A DNA stretch of 29,918 bases from the NCBI GenBank assembly GCA_047921395.1, contig JBLRWH010000028.1, forward strand, positions 1-29,918, given 5' to 3'. Positions 7,080-14,462 of this stretch are shown in pieces. The DNA comes from XN24 sp047921395. GTDB lineage: Bacteria > Pseudomonadota > Gammaproteobacteria > Steroidobacterales > XN24. The translations under genes were made by a program, and so were the position numbers. Every line of letters begins with the position of its first letter. The first letter of the stretch is position 1. Below the pieces are notes generated by a model, which saw only the letters and a program-made list of their open reading frames with translations, did not search any database and was not told the origin of the DNA.

Positions 7080-8182
7080 CCGCCGCGCTCCTCGTCCGCC
7101 CGGGGTTCGCTGTCCGGGCGCACGTCACGCTCCACGACGATCCTGGGCGCCTGGCCGCCGGGCCCGAGCAGCACGGCAAACCATCGGGTCCGCGGGTTTG
7201 TCTCCAGCGCGATCTTGAGGGCCATGGTCAACGGCCCGGACAGCAGCATGCCGACCGGCCCCAGCACCCATCCCCAGAACACCAGCGACAGGAACACGAC
7301 CAGCGTCGACAGCCCAAGCCCCTTGCCCATCATGCGCGGCTCGACGATGTTGCCGAATACCACGTTGGCGACCACGAAGCCGGTAATCACCAGCACGATC
7401 CCGGTCCAGTCGAGCGCCACCAGCGCCAGCAGCACGGCCGGGACGGCGGCGATGAAGCTGCCGATGTTGGGGACGTAGTTGAGCAGGAACGCGAGCACGC
7501 CCCAGAGCATCGCGAAGTCGAGCCCGACGAGCCACAGCCAGATCGTCAGCGTGGCGCCGGTCATCAGGCTGACCAGCGTCTTGATGCGTAGGTACTGCTG
7601 CAGCCTTTGGGAGAATTCCCGGAAGGACGCGAGCACCTCGCTGCGCGGGCCAAGCGCGTCGCGGATCTTGTCGGGAAATTCCGAGGCTTCGAACAGGATG
7701 AAAATGACCGTCAGGGCGATCAGGAAGATGTTGGCCAGCACCGCCCCGAGCCCACCGCCGATCTGGCGGACGAACGATAACGCGGCGGCCGGCTTGACGA
7801 GGTCCTCGATGGCCGCGCGACCGCCCGCGACGCCATGCTCCCCGAGCCAGGCGGCGGCCGAGGTGACCATCGCCTGGATCCTTTCCTGGTACTCGGGCAA
7901 CGCGACGTAGAAATCGTCAAAGGAGGCGCCGACGATCGCGGCCAGCGGAATCCAGATCAGCACGAGACCGAGCGAGAGGACGATCATCGCCACAGAGAAC
8001 GGCAGCCTGTGCGCGGTCAACCACTGCAGGGGGTGCATCAGGATCGTGCCGAGGACCGCGGCGAGCAGGAACGGCACGACCACCGGCGCCGCCGCCTTCA
8101 GCCCCCCGATGATGATGACCACCGCGGCGAAGCCGAGCATCACGTTGACGGGACTCGAGACCGGGCGGTCGGGATCACTCAT
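7076..8182 (-). CDS. AI-2E family membrane protein (PerM-like)
   Basis: A 368-residue polytopic inner-membrane protein. Two helix pairs fill residues about 15-85, a soluble segment spans about 90-150, and the C-terminal half holds several helices with the family motif NYVPNIGSFIAAVPAVLLAL. The tail (about 335-368) is charged. The family includes E. coli PerM, YdiK and TqsA, and Na+/H+ antiporters, so the substrate is not predictable. The ATG at 8182 starts MSDPDRP and follows GAAGGAC. A longer frame upstream would cross the purT promoter region. It is the first gene of a two-gene unit with the carbonic anhydrase and is divergent from purT. Confidence 0.85.
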   Translation of the reverse strand: MSDPDRPVSSPVNVMLGFAAVVIIIGGLKAAAPVVVPFLLAAVLGTILMHPLQWLTAHRLPFSVAMIVLSLGLVLIWIPLAAIVGASFDDFYVALPEYQERIQAMVTSAAAWLGEHGVAGGRAAIEDLVKPAAALSFVRQIGGGLGAVLANIFLIALTVIFILFEASEFPDKIRDALGPRSEVLASFREFSQRLQQYLRIKTLVSLMTGATLTIWLWLVGLDFAMLWGVLAFLLNYVPNIGSFIAAVPAVLLALVALDWTGIVLVITGFVVANVVFGNIVEPRMMGKGLGLSTLVVFLSLVFWGWVLGPVGMLLSGPLTMALKIALETNPRTRWFAVLLGPGGQAPRIVVERDVRPDSEPRADEERGG

Positions 8183-8244
8183 GCGGTCAATATCGTCCTT
8201 CGGGAAGCCTGGCGCGGGACCATAGAGTACGATACCGGGCGGAT

Positions 8245-8260
8245 CGGCGGGTACCCGCCG
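8245..8260. repeat. Palindrome in the perM/purT divergent region
   Basis: CGGCGGGTACCCGCCG is a perfect 16-bp palindrome, 58 nt before the purT ATG. A 9-bp direct repeat, CGCTGCCGG, follows at 8262-8270 and 8280-8288. It could be an operator or a leader hairpin, but GC-rich palindromes arise easily here. I did not find a convincing sigma-70 promoter for either gene. Confidence 0.35.
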
Positions 8261-8317
8261 GCGCTGCCGGTCCGGGCACCGCTGCCGGCGGCCGAAGCGC
8301 ATTCCTGCGAGGCAATG

Positions 8318-9514
8318 ATGACGACTCTTGGCACCCCGCTCACCGATACGGCGACCCGCCTGCTGCTGCTCGGCTCGGGCGAGCTCGGCAAGGAAGTGGC
8401 CATCGAGGCGCAGCGCCTCGGCATCGAGGTCATCGCCGTGGACCGATATCCGAATGCGCCCGCGATGCAGGTGGCGCACCGCAGCCATGTCATCGACATG
8501 CTCGATCGCCGGGCGCTGCGTGCGCTGATCGAGTCGGAGCGACCGACGCTCATCGTCCCGGAGATCGAGGCGATCGCAACGCAGGAACTGGTGGCGCTCG
8601 AGGCGGAAGGGTACCGCGTCATTCCCACGGCGGGGGCTGCGCGTCTCACCATGGATCGCGAGGGCATCCGTCGCCTCGCCGCCGAGGAGCTCGGCCTCGC
8701 CACCTCGCCGTTCCGCTTCGCTGACGACGAGGCAGGGTACCGTGAAGCAATCGCCGCGGTCGGCCTGCCCTGCGTGGTCAAGCCGGTGATGAGCTCATCC
8801 GGCAAGGGCCAGTCGACCGTCCGCACGGCAGCGGACGTCGGCCGCGCCTGGCAGTACTCGCAGCAGGGCGGGCGCACCGGGGCCGGGCGGGTCATCGTCG
8901 AAGGCTTCGTCGAGTTCGACTACGAGATCACGTTGCTGACCGTGCGCCATGGCGGTGAGACGAGCTTCTGCGCGCCGATCGGCCACCTGCAGGTCGAGGG
9001 CGATTATCGCGAGTCGTGGCAGCCGCAGCCGATGAGCGAGCTCGCGCTGGACCGCGCGCGGTCGATCGCCGACGCGGTCACCCGGCGGCTCGGCGGCAGC
9101 GGCATCTTCGGGGTCGAGCTGTTCGTGCGCGGCGACGAAGTGCTGTTCAGCGAGGTGTCGCCGCGTCCGCACGACACCGGGCTGGTGACGCTGGCGTCGC
9201 AGAGCCTGTCGCAGTTCGCCCTGCACGTGCGCGCGATCCTCGGCCTGCCGATCCCATCGATCCGCCAGTGGGGCCCGGCCGCCTCCTGCGCGATCCTGGG
9301 CGAGGGCGACTCGCGCCGGATCAGCTACGCGGGCGTAGACGATGCCCTGTGCGAGCCCGATACCGAGCTGCGGCTGTTCGGCAAGCCCGAGGTCCACGGC
9401 AAGCGCCGCCTGGGCGTGGCGCTGGCGCGCGGCGAGAGCATCGAGGTCGCGCGTCACAAGGCGCGGCGCGCGGCCGCACACCTGCGCATCGACCTGCCGG
9501 GGGACACCGCCTAG
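8318..9514 (+). CDS. purT: Formate-dependent phosphoribosylglycinamide formyltransferase
   Basis: A 398-residue ATP-grasp enzyme that makes formyl-GAR from GAR, formate and ATP, the third step of purine synthesis, without folate. The N-terminal LLLLGSGELGKEVAIEAQRLG fold, PEIEAIAT, VVKPVMSSSGKGQS (ATP-grasp), VIVEGF, GHLQVEGDYRESWQPQ and EVSPRPHDTG all match E. coli PurT nearly residue for residue. Two ATGs are adjacent (8315 and 8318). The second gives MTTLGTPL, aligning with the E. coli start MTLLGTAL, and lies at a better distance from GAGG at 8309. The stop TAG overlaps the stop of the convergent DUF4097 gene within CTAG. Confidence 0.96.
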   Translation: MTTLGTPLTDTATRLLLLGSGELGKEVAIEAQRLGIEVIAVDRYPNAPAMQVAHRSHVIDMLDRRALRALIESERPTLIVPEIEAIATQELVALEAEGYRVIPTAGAARLTMDREGIRRLAAEELGLATSPFRFADDEAGYREAIAAVGLPCVVKPVMSSSGKGQSTVRTAADVGRAWQYSQQGGRTGAGRVIVEGFVEFDYEITLLTVRHGGETSFCAPIGHLQVEGDYRESWQPQPMSELALDRARSIADAVTRRLGGSGIFGVELFVRGDEVLFSEVSPRPHDTGLVTLASQSLSQFALHVRAILGLPIPSIRQWGPAASCAILGEGDSRRISYAGVDDALCEPDTELRLFGKPEVHGKRRLGVALARGESIEVARHKARRAAAHLRIDLPGDTA

Positions 9515-10383
9515 AGCTGGCGCAGGGCCGCGAAGTCGCCTGCCAGCGCGACGCCGCCGGACCCGGTGTCCACGCGCAGTTCCGGTCCAACGACGAGACC
9601 TTCGCCGCGCACCGAGCCCGAGCCGGTGTCAACGACCACCCGCCGGGCACGGACATCCGTGATCGTGACCCGGCCGGAGCCGGTGTTCGCGAGGATGTCC
9701 CCGTCGATGCCGCGCAGCTCGATACTGCCGGAGCCCGTATCGACCTCGACCCTGCCGAGCACATTCTCGATCCTGACGGCACCGCTGCCGGCGTCCGCGA
9801 CCACGTCGCCGCGGAACCCCGCCACGGTGACCCGGCCGGCGCCGGTATCGGCGCGCAGCCGGCCCGACCCGTCCGTGACGTTGACACTTCCATAACGCGT
9901 CGCCAGGACGAGATCCGCGCGCACGCGCTCCGCCGTGACCGGGCCGACACCCTGGCGGACGCCGAGCTTGCTGTCCGCGGGTACGGCGATTTCCAGGTCG
10001 ACACGGACGTGCTCGCCCCCCGAACTCGTGACCCGGATCTTGCGGCCTTCGTACTCGACCCTGGCGTCCAGGCGCCGGAACTCGTCGCCGTCGTAGCGCA
10101 GCCTGGAAATTCGTGCCGGATATTCGACGATCACCTCGACCACCCCGCCCCGCTCCCGGGTCACCAGCCGGATCTCGTCTGCCGTGCCCGGCTCGTCGGC
10201 GGACACGTTCGCCCGGATCACCAGGTCGCCATCGCCCGGCACCAGGCGCGTCGTCCCGGCAAGATTGTGGATACGCACCGGCGCGGCCTGGTCGAGGCGC
10301 AGCTCGAGGCTCCGGTCCGCCGCGACCGCGGGCAGCGCCGCGGCCAACAGCAGCGACAGGGCAAACAGCTTGCTACTGGTCAT
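9511..10383 (-). CDS. DUF4097 family exported repeat protein
   Basis: A 290-residue protein with a signal peptide (residues 1-22, cut near AVAA-DRS). About 100 residues of beta-rich sequence follow, then roughly six 19-20-residue repeats built around D/N-T/A-G-S/A-G (for example VDTGSGSIEL, ANTGSGRVTI). This is the beta-solenoid typical of DUF4097, and the function is unknown. Such proteins often sit beside ABC-2 or GntR systems and may act at the cell surface. The ATG at 10383 lies 1 nt after the BON gene's stop. A TTG nine bases earlier is less likely. It is the last gene of the GntR-led operon and converges on purT. Confidence 0.85.
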   Translation of the reverse strand: MTSSKLFALSLLLAAALPAVAADRSLELRLDQAAPVRIHNLAGTTRLVPGDGDLVIRANVSADEPGTADEIRLVTRERGGVVEVIVEYPARISRLRYDGDEFRRLDARVEYEGRKIRVTSSGGEHVRVDLEIAVPADSKLGVRQGVGPVTAERVRADLVLATRYGSVNVTDGSGRLRADTGAGRVTVAGFRGDVVADAGSGAVRIENVLGRVEVDTGSGSIELRGIDGDILANTGSGRVTITDVRARRVVVDTGSGSVRGEGLVVGPELRVDTGSGGVALAGDFAALRQL

Positions 10384-10384
10384 G

Positions 10385-10771
10385 TCAGTCAACCTCGACT
10401 TCGACCGTCACGCGAGACACGACGCGCGCCACGCCGGGCACGTCCGCCGCGGTGCGCACCGCGTTCTCCAGCAAGGCCAGGTCGCTCACGCGGCCATGCA
10501 GCGTCACCACATCACCGCTCGACGAAACCGTGAGGTCCTGGCCCGCGAGCGACGAGTCCATCCGGAGGCGCGCCTCAACGTCACGCGCGAGCCCGCCACT
10601 GACAGAGGCCGGCGCGGCCGTGGTCTCGCGATCCCAGCCGGTCGACCACTCGACGTCCCCACGGGCGGGACGCCCCTCGTTGCCCACGACCAGCACGCAG
10701 CCGGCGCCGATGGACATCGTCCCCACGAGCGCCAGCACGGCCGCCCGCTTCAGGTTCACTGCTCGATTCAT
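10385..10771 (-). CDS. BON-domain envelope protein, possible lipoprotein
   Basis: A 128-residue protein with a basic N-terminus and a hydrophobic segment (residues about 9-24) ending at Cys25. The sequence before the cysteine is IGAG, so the lipobox is non-canonical at -3, and lipidation is possible but not certain. A BON domain (about residues 60-128) shows VEARLRMDSSLAGQDLTVSS, VTLHGRV and VPGVARVVSRVTV. BON domains bind phospholipid or envelope components in proteins such as OsmY. The start at 10771 keeps the signal peptide intact and has AGGACGAG upstream. It lies 48 nt after the permease gene and directly before the DUF4097 gene, and probably belongs to the same operon. Confidence 0.82.
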   Translation of the reverse strand: MNRAVNLKRAAVLALVGTMSIGAGCVLVVGNEGRPARGDVEWSTGWDRETTAAPASVSGGLARDVEARLRMDSSLAGQDLTVSSSGDVVTLHGRVSDLALLENAVRTAADVPGVARVVSRVTVEVEVD

Positions 10772-10819
10772 GTTGCTCTCGTCCTGCAATAAATTGAAAG
10801 CATCACCTGACATGACGCG

Positions 10820-11740
10820 TCAGGCCTCGTCGCGCCAGCGGCGCAGCCAGACGGCGCCCGCCAGGAACAGCACGGCGACGGCGATGCCGGCCCACAGCGA
10901 GGGCGCCGCCAGCAACCGGCCGGGCGTGATGAACTCGCCGAGGGTCGGGAGATTCGAGACGACCGTGCCCTCCGCGTCGACACGCATCCCGATCTCCATC
11001 TCGCCCATGAACGCGAGCTCCCAGCCGCCGCTCATGCGGTGGCCGAGCAGCTCAGCGAAATGGCGGGTCCGGAACAGCGTCTGCTCGGCCACCACGACCA
11101 GCACCGGGGGCAACAGGGCCCAGCCCAGCACGGCGCGCTTTGCAAAGGCGGAGACCAGCAGCGCCCAGCCGCCGACCGGCGCAAACCAGAGTGCCTGGAA
11201 TGCCATCGTGTAGAGCATCATCAGCGCGACGTTCGCAAGCGCGCCGGGCGCGCCGTAGAGCGCTTCGCCGGCGCCGCCCCAGACCAGCCCCACGCCGCCG
11301 ATCAGGATCACCAGCACGGCGGTCACGAGGAACACGCCGACGGTCAGCAGCGGGATGGCCACAAGCCCCGTGAGGTACTTGGAGCCGACGACCTGCAGGT
11401 CGGAGACCGGCAGCGACTTCCAGAACAGGATGCTGCGATCCTTGCGTTCTGCATAGAGGGCATCCAGGAAGTAGAAAAACACGACGAAGCTCATGATGAG
11501 CGTCAGCACCGCCGCGATCGACATCAGCATGACCCGGAGCCCGGCCTCCAGCGCGGCGCGGTCCACTTGCTCGGCGACATCCGCCAGCGTCATGGTGCCG
11601 TCCATCACGCCGAAGCGGACCAGGCCGAACAGCGCGAGGAGGGCCGCAAGCACGAACAGTGCGCCAAACACCGCGGGCACGGCCCAGCCCGAGCGGTGCT
11701 CCATGAGTTCACGACGGATCAGCGTCATCATCTTTTTCAC
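10820..11740 (-). CDS. ABC-2 type transporter permease
   Basis: A 306-residue integral membrane protein with about six helices: 19-41, 70-95, 115-148, 165-190, 200-220 and 285-301. The motif ALYAERKDRSILFWKSLPVS after helix 2 is the coupling region of ABC-2 permeases. It pairs with the ATPase whose stop overlaps its GTG start (GTGA, 11737-11740). An AGGAGG site 8 nt upstream supports that start. The extracytoplasmic part at about 222-280 is unusually large. The substrate is unknown. YtrA-linked ABC systems in other bacteria respond to cell-wall or membrane-active agents, which is the best guess here. Confidence 0.88.
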   Translation of the reverse strand: MKKMMTLIRRELMEHRSGWAVPAVFGALFVLAALLALFGLVRFGVMDGTMTLADVAEQVDRAALEAGLRVMLMSIAAVLTLIMSFVVFFYFLDALYAERKDRSILFWKSLPVSDLQVVGSKYLTGLVAIPLLTVGVFLVTAVLVILIGGVGLVWGGAGEALYGAPGALANVALMMLYTMAFQALWFAPVGGWALLVSAFAKRAVLGWALLPPVLVVVAEQTLFRTRHFAELLGHRMSGGWELAFMGEMEIGMRVDAEGTVVSNLPTLGEFITPGRLLAAPSLWAGIAVAVLFLAGAVWLRRWRDEA

Positions 11741-12594
11741 GACGCGGTCCTCCTGATCGTGGCGACGAACAGGTCGGCCACCCCCGGCACCTTGATTTCG
11801 CCGAGCGGCTCGAGCTCTGCGCGGGTCCGGTTCTCGAAAATGAAGTAGTGCCGGCCGAGGCCCTGGCGCTCGGCGAGCGGGCCCAGGCCGCGCGCCTGTT
11901 CGGCGCGATCCGGCCGGGTCGCCAGTTCGAGGAATTTCTCCCCCAGCGCGTCCATGCTCTCGTCCAGCACGATCCGCCCGTGGTTGATGAACATCAGGTG
12001 GGTCAGGATGTGCTCGATTTCCTCCACCTGGTGCGTGGTCAGCAGGATCGTGCGCTCGCCGTCGAAATAGTCGTTCAGGAGCGCGTTGTAGAACTCCTTG
12101 CGGTAGATGATGTCGAGGCCGAGCGTCGGCTCGTCGAGCACCAGCAGGCGCGCGTCGATGGCCATCACCAGCGCGAGGTGGAGCTGCGCCACCATGCCCT
12201 TCGAGAGCGCGCTGATCTTGCTGTCGTGCTTGATCTCGGTCTGGCGCAGGAAGCCCTCGGCTTTCTCGCGGCTGAAGCGCGGGTGCAGGCCCTCGGTGAT
12301 GTCCAGGGCCTGGCGCACGCGCAGCCAGCGAGGTAACACGGCTACGTCGGCGATGAAGCAGACCTGTTCCATGAGCCGGGCGCGCTGGCGGCGCGGATCG
12401 AGCCCGAGCACCTCGAGCTGGCCTTCGAACGGGCCGAGACCGAGGATCGACTTCAGGGCAGTCGTCTTGCCGGCGCCGTTCGGGCCGATCAGCCCCACGA
12501 TGCGCCCGGCGGGAATCTCGAGGTCGACGCTGTCCAGCGCCAGCGTGCTGCCGTAGCGGCGCGTGAGGCCCTGGGCACGGATCACCGGGTTCAC
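11737..12594 (-). CDS. ABC-2 type transporter ATPase (YtrB-like)
   Basis: A 285-residue ATPase. Walker A is GPNGAGKTT (37-45), the signature is the variant LSKGM (130-134) typical of the YtrB/EcsA-like branch, Walker B is LLVLDEP (150-156), and the switch histidine lies in LLTTHQVEE. A C-terminal extension of about 70 residues may contact the permease. The GTG start at 12594 overlaps the GntR stop by GTGA. A longer frame begins inside the GntR gene and is not supported. It energises the downstream permease. Confidence 0.9.
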   Translation of the reverse strand: MNPVIRAQGLTRRYGSTLALDSVDLEIPAGRIVGLIGPNGAGKTTALKSILGLGPFEGQLEVLGLDPRRQRARLMEQVCFIADVAVLPRWLRVRQALDITEGLHPRFSREKAEGFLRQTEIKHDSKISALSKGMVAQLHLALVMAIDARLLVLDEPTLGLDIIYRKEFYNALLNDYFDGERTILLTTHQVEEIEHILTHLMFINHGRIVLDESMDALGEKFLELATRPDRAEQARGLGPLAERQGLGRHYFIFENRTRAELEPLGEIKVPGVADLFVATIRRTAS

Positions 12595-12977
12595 TGCGCG
12601 TCCTCCTTGTCGTCGTCCAGTTGCGCCCGCGCCTGCGCGAGCAGCTCGGCGGGATCCAGGTCCAGGCGGCGAATGGTGGCGACGATCTCGGGCCACTGCG
12701 CCGTGAGAAAGGCCTTGCGTTCGTCCTTCATGAGCGCCTTGCCGGCGCCCTCGCGGACATACATGCCGCGGCCGCGCCGCTTCTCCACCAAGCCCTCGTC
12801 GACCAGCTCCTGGTATCCCTTGAGCACGGTCAGGGGATTGAGCCGGTATTCCGCCGCGACAGTACGCACCGAGGGCAGCGCATCCCCGTCCACGAGCACG
12901 CCCTCGAGGATCATGGTCACGACCCGGTCGCGGAGCTGCCGGTAGATGGGTTGCGCATCATTCCATTCGCCTTCCAT
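12591..12977 (-). CDS. GntR family regulator, YtrA subfamily
   Basis: A 128-residue repressor. The winged helix-turn-helix (residues about 10-75) contains PIYRQLRDRVVTMILEG, LPSVRTVAAEYRLNPLTV and GLVEKRRGRGMYV. The short C-terminal tail (about 50 residues) without a large ligand domain is the YtrA type, which usually represses its own ABC operon. The ATG at 12977 follows GGAGAA. It is followed by the ATPase with a 4-nt overlap. The 22-bp palindrome at 13125-13146, across the predicted -10, is the probable operator. The inducer is unknown. Confidence 0.92.
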   Translation of the reverse strand: MEGEWNDAQPIYRQLRDRVVTMILEGVLVDGDALPSVRTVAAEYRLNPLTVLKGYQELVDEGLVEKRRGRGMYVREGAGKALMKDERKAFLTAQWPEIVATIRRLDLDPAELLAQARAQLDDDKEDAQ

Positions 12978-12994
12978 GGAATTCTCCGTGCCGC

Positions 12995-13084
12995 TCAGGC
13001 CATGATCGACGCGAGCGTAAGGCAGGCGATCGCGAAAATGGTCAGCAGGCGCATGGTCTGTTCTCGTGTCTGCGGCGTGTTCAT
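12995..13084 (-). CDS. Small hydrophobic ORF (29 aa) leading the GntR operon
   Basis: A 29-codon reading frame begins with ATG at 13084, preceded by a good ribosome site (GAGGATC, 7 nt away). It stops at 12995, 17 nt before the GntR start. The product has a polar N-terminal third (MNTPQTREQT) and a hydrophobic remainder (LLTIFAIACLTLASIMA) long enough for one membrane span. No homology is recognised. It could be a small membrane protein acting with the ABC system, or a leader peptide. The ribosome site and placement between promoter and gntR are what support it. Confidence 0.55.
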   Translation of the reverse strand: MNTPQTREQTMRLLTIFAIACLTLASIMA

Positions 13085-13124
13085 GACGATCCTCTATGGC
13101 GGCGGTCCGCCTCTGGCTGCTCCG

Positions 13125-13146
13125 GTGTTGTAGTTAACTATAACAC
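13125..13146. promoter_or_regulatory. Probable GntR/YtrA operator
   Basis: The half sites GTGTTGTAGTT and AACTATAACAC are complementary at 10 of 11 positions, with no spacer. This gives a 22-bp palindrome. It covers the predicted -10 of the minus-strand GntR operon, where a repressor would block RNA polymerase. The GT...AC outer bases fit GntR-family sites. Confidence 0.8.
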
Positions 13147-13164
13147 CAGTTTTTTAAAAAGCAA
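13137..13164 (-). promoter_or_regulatory. Sigma-70 promoter of the GntR-ABC operon
   Basis: On the minus strand the -35 is TTGCTT (13164-13159) and the -10 is TATAGT (13142-13137), with a 16-nt A/T-rich spacer. The predicted start is near 13130, giving a leader of about 45 nt before the small ORF. Confidence 0.6.
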
Positions 13165-13205
13165 GCCCCCGTGTTCACGCGGAACCGGCGGGCGTGTTCC
13201 CACGC

Positions 13206-13214
13206 TGCTAAAAT
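13206..13214 (+). promoter_or_regulatory. Extended -10 promoter for mdh
   Basis: TGCTAAAAT is an extended -10 (TGn plus TAAAAT). No good -35 is seen at the usual distance, which extended -10 promoters tolerate. The predicted start is near 13221, right at the foot of the hairpin at 13224-13261. Confidence 0.5.
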
Positions 13215-13223
13215 GCCGTATTC

Positions 13224-13261
13224 CCGTGCAAGCCGGTGCCCCGCGGCCCCGGCTTGCACGG
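13224..13261 (+). repeat. Strong hairpin in the mdh 5' leader
   Basis: CCGTGCAAGCCGG (13224-13236) and CCGGCTTGCACGG (13249-13261) are a perfect 13-bp inverted repeat around a 12-nt loop. It ends 37 nt before the mdh ATG. It may protect the 5' end of the mRNA, be a regulatory leader, or act as a bidirectional insulator from the GntR operon. Confidence 0.75.
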
Positions 13262-13298
13262 CCAGGAGCCCGCCCGAACCCAGCACAGGGAGTCCCAC

Positions 13299-14276
13299 AT
13301 GACCCAACCCGCGAGAGTCGCCATCACCGGCGCCGCCGGCCAGATCGGCTATCAACTGGCCTTCCGCATTGCCTCCGGGCAGCTGCTCGGCCCCGATACC
13401 CCCGTGATCCTGCAGTTGCTCGAAATTCCGCCCGCACTGGGCGCGCTGAAGGGCGTCGAGATGGAGCTGCTCGATTGCGCGTTCCCGACGCTCGCCGGGG
13501 TCGTTGCCACCGACCAGCCCGATGTGGCGTTCGGCGACGCGAATTACGCCCTGCTGGTCGGCGCCCGGCCGCGCGGTCCCGGCATGGAGCGCAAGGATTT
13601 GCTGCTCGAGAATGCCAAGATCTTTTCCGCGCAGGGCAAATCGCTGAACGACAATGCGCACCGCAAGGTGAAGGTGCTCGTGGTCGGCAACCCGGCCAAC
13701 ACGAACGCGCTGATCGCCCTCTCGAACGCGCCGGACCTCGACCATGCGCGCTTCACCGCGATGACCCGGCTGGATCACAACCGCGCGCTCAGCCAGCTGG
13801 CGGCGAAAACCGGCGCCAGCGTGCCCTCGATCCGCCAGATGACCATCTGGGGCAATCACTCGGCCACGCAGTACCCGGACATCAGCCATTGCCTCGTCGG
13901 CGGCAAGCCGGCCCCCTCGCTGGTGGACGACGCCTGGGTGCGCGAAGACTTTATCCCCACCGTGCAACAGCGCGGCGCGGCGATCATCAAGGCCCGCGGC
14001 GCGTCCTCGGCCGCCTCGGCCGCCTCGGCCGCGATCGACCACGTGCGCGACTGGGCGCTGGGCAGCGCGGACGGCGACTGGGTCAGCATGGCCGTGCCAT
14101 CCGACGGCAGCTACGGCGTCGCGGAAGGCATCGTCTATTCCTTCCCGGTGCGCTGCGCCAACGGCCGCTACGAGATCGTCCAGGGCCTCGACATCAGCGA
14201 GTTCAGCCGCGAGCGCATGCAGGCGACCGAGGCGGAGTTGCTCGAGGAACGTGACGGCGTCCGCGACCTGATCTGA
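13299..14276 (+). CDS. mdh: Malate dehydrogenase
   Basis: A 325-residue NAD-dependent enzyme that converts malate to oxaloacetate in the TCA cycle. The Rossmann loop GAAGQIGY (11-18) binds NAD. The substrate arginines Arg92, Arg98 and Arg162 and the catalytic pair Asp159 (TRLDHNRA) and His187 (WGNHS) are all present. The GARPRGPGMERKD segment marks the cytosolic-type (type 2) bacterial MDH rather than the E. coli type. The ATG at 13299 follows AGGGAG. A frame reaching 13236 would run through the leader hairpin. Three perfect 9-bp repeats (14005-14031) encode the ASSAASAAS stretch, which is a normal part of this family. A terminator follows. Confidence 0.96.
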   Translation: MTQPARVAITGAAGQIGYQLAFRIASGQLLGPDTPVILQLLEIPPALGALKGVEMELLDCAFPTLAGVVATDQPDVAFGDANYALLVGARPRGPGMERKDLLLENAKIFSAQGKSLNDNAHRKVKVLVVGNPANTNALIALSNAPDLDHARFTAMTRLDHNRALSQLAAKTGASVPSIRQMTIWGNHSATQYPDISHCLVGGKPAPSLVDDAWVREDFIPTVQQRGAAIIKARGASSAASAASAAIDHVRDWALGSADGDWVSMAVPSDGSYGVAEGIVYSFPVRCANGRYEIVQGLDISEFSRERMQATEAELLEERDGVRDLI

Positions 14277-14321
14277 TCTGATCGCCCGATCCGATCTGCG
14301 CCGCATCGCGAAAACGGGGGC

Positions 14322-14353
14322 GGGGGCCGGGAGGCCTCCGTCCCCTTTTCTTT
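14322..14353 (+). terminator. Rho-independent terminator of mdh
   Basis: GGGGGC pairs with GTCCCC, with one G-T pair. After a bulged C, GGG pairs with TCC around an AGGCC loop. TTTTCTTT follows at 14346-14353. The stop codon is 46 nt upstream. Short GATCT tandem copies lie between. Confidence 0.75.
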
Positions 14354-14373
14354 CCCGCCGATCCGGGCTCGCT

Positions 14374-14402
14374 TTGGCGCAGGGCAGCATCGGGGTTATA
14401 TT
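14374..14402 (+). promoter_or_regulatory. Sigma-70 promoter of fadE
   Basis: TTGGCG (14374-14379) and TATATT (14397-14402) are separated by 17 nt. The predicted start is near 14409. A perfect hairpin (ATGCCG-TCG-CGGCAT, 14414-14428) follows within a few bases. No clear FadR or PsrA operator was recognised. Confidence 0.55.
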
Positions 14403-14462
14403 CAAACAACTGTATGCCGTCGCGGCATGGGCCCGGCGGCCGGCTCGTATAAGAGGTGAGAC

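Noticed and set aside
14005..14031. Three perfect 9-bp tandem repeats in mdh as a possible phase-variation tract
   Set aside because: The unit is a multiple of three and encodes the Ser-Ala-Ala stretch normal for this MDH family.
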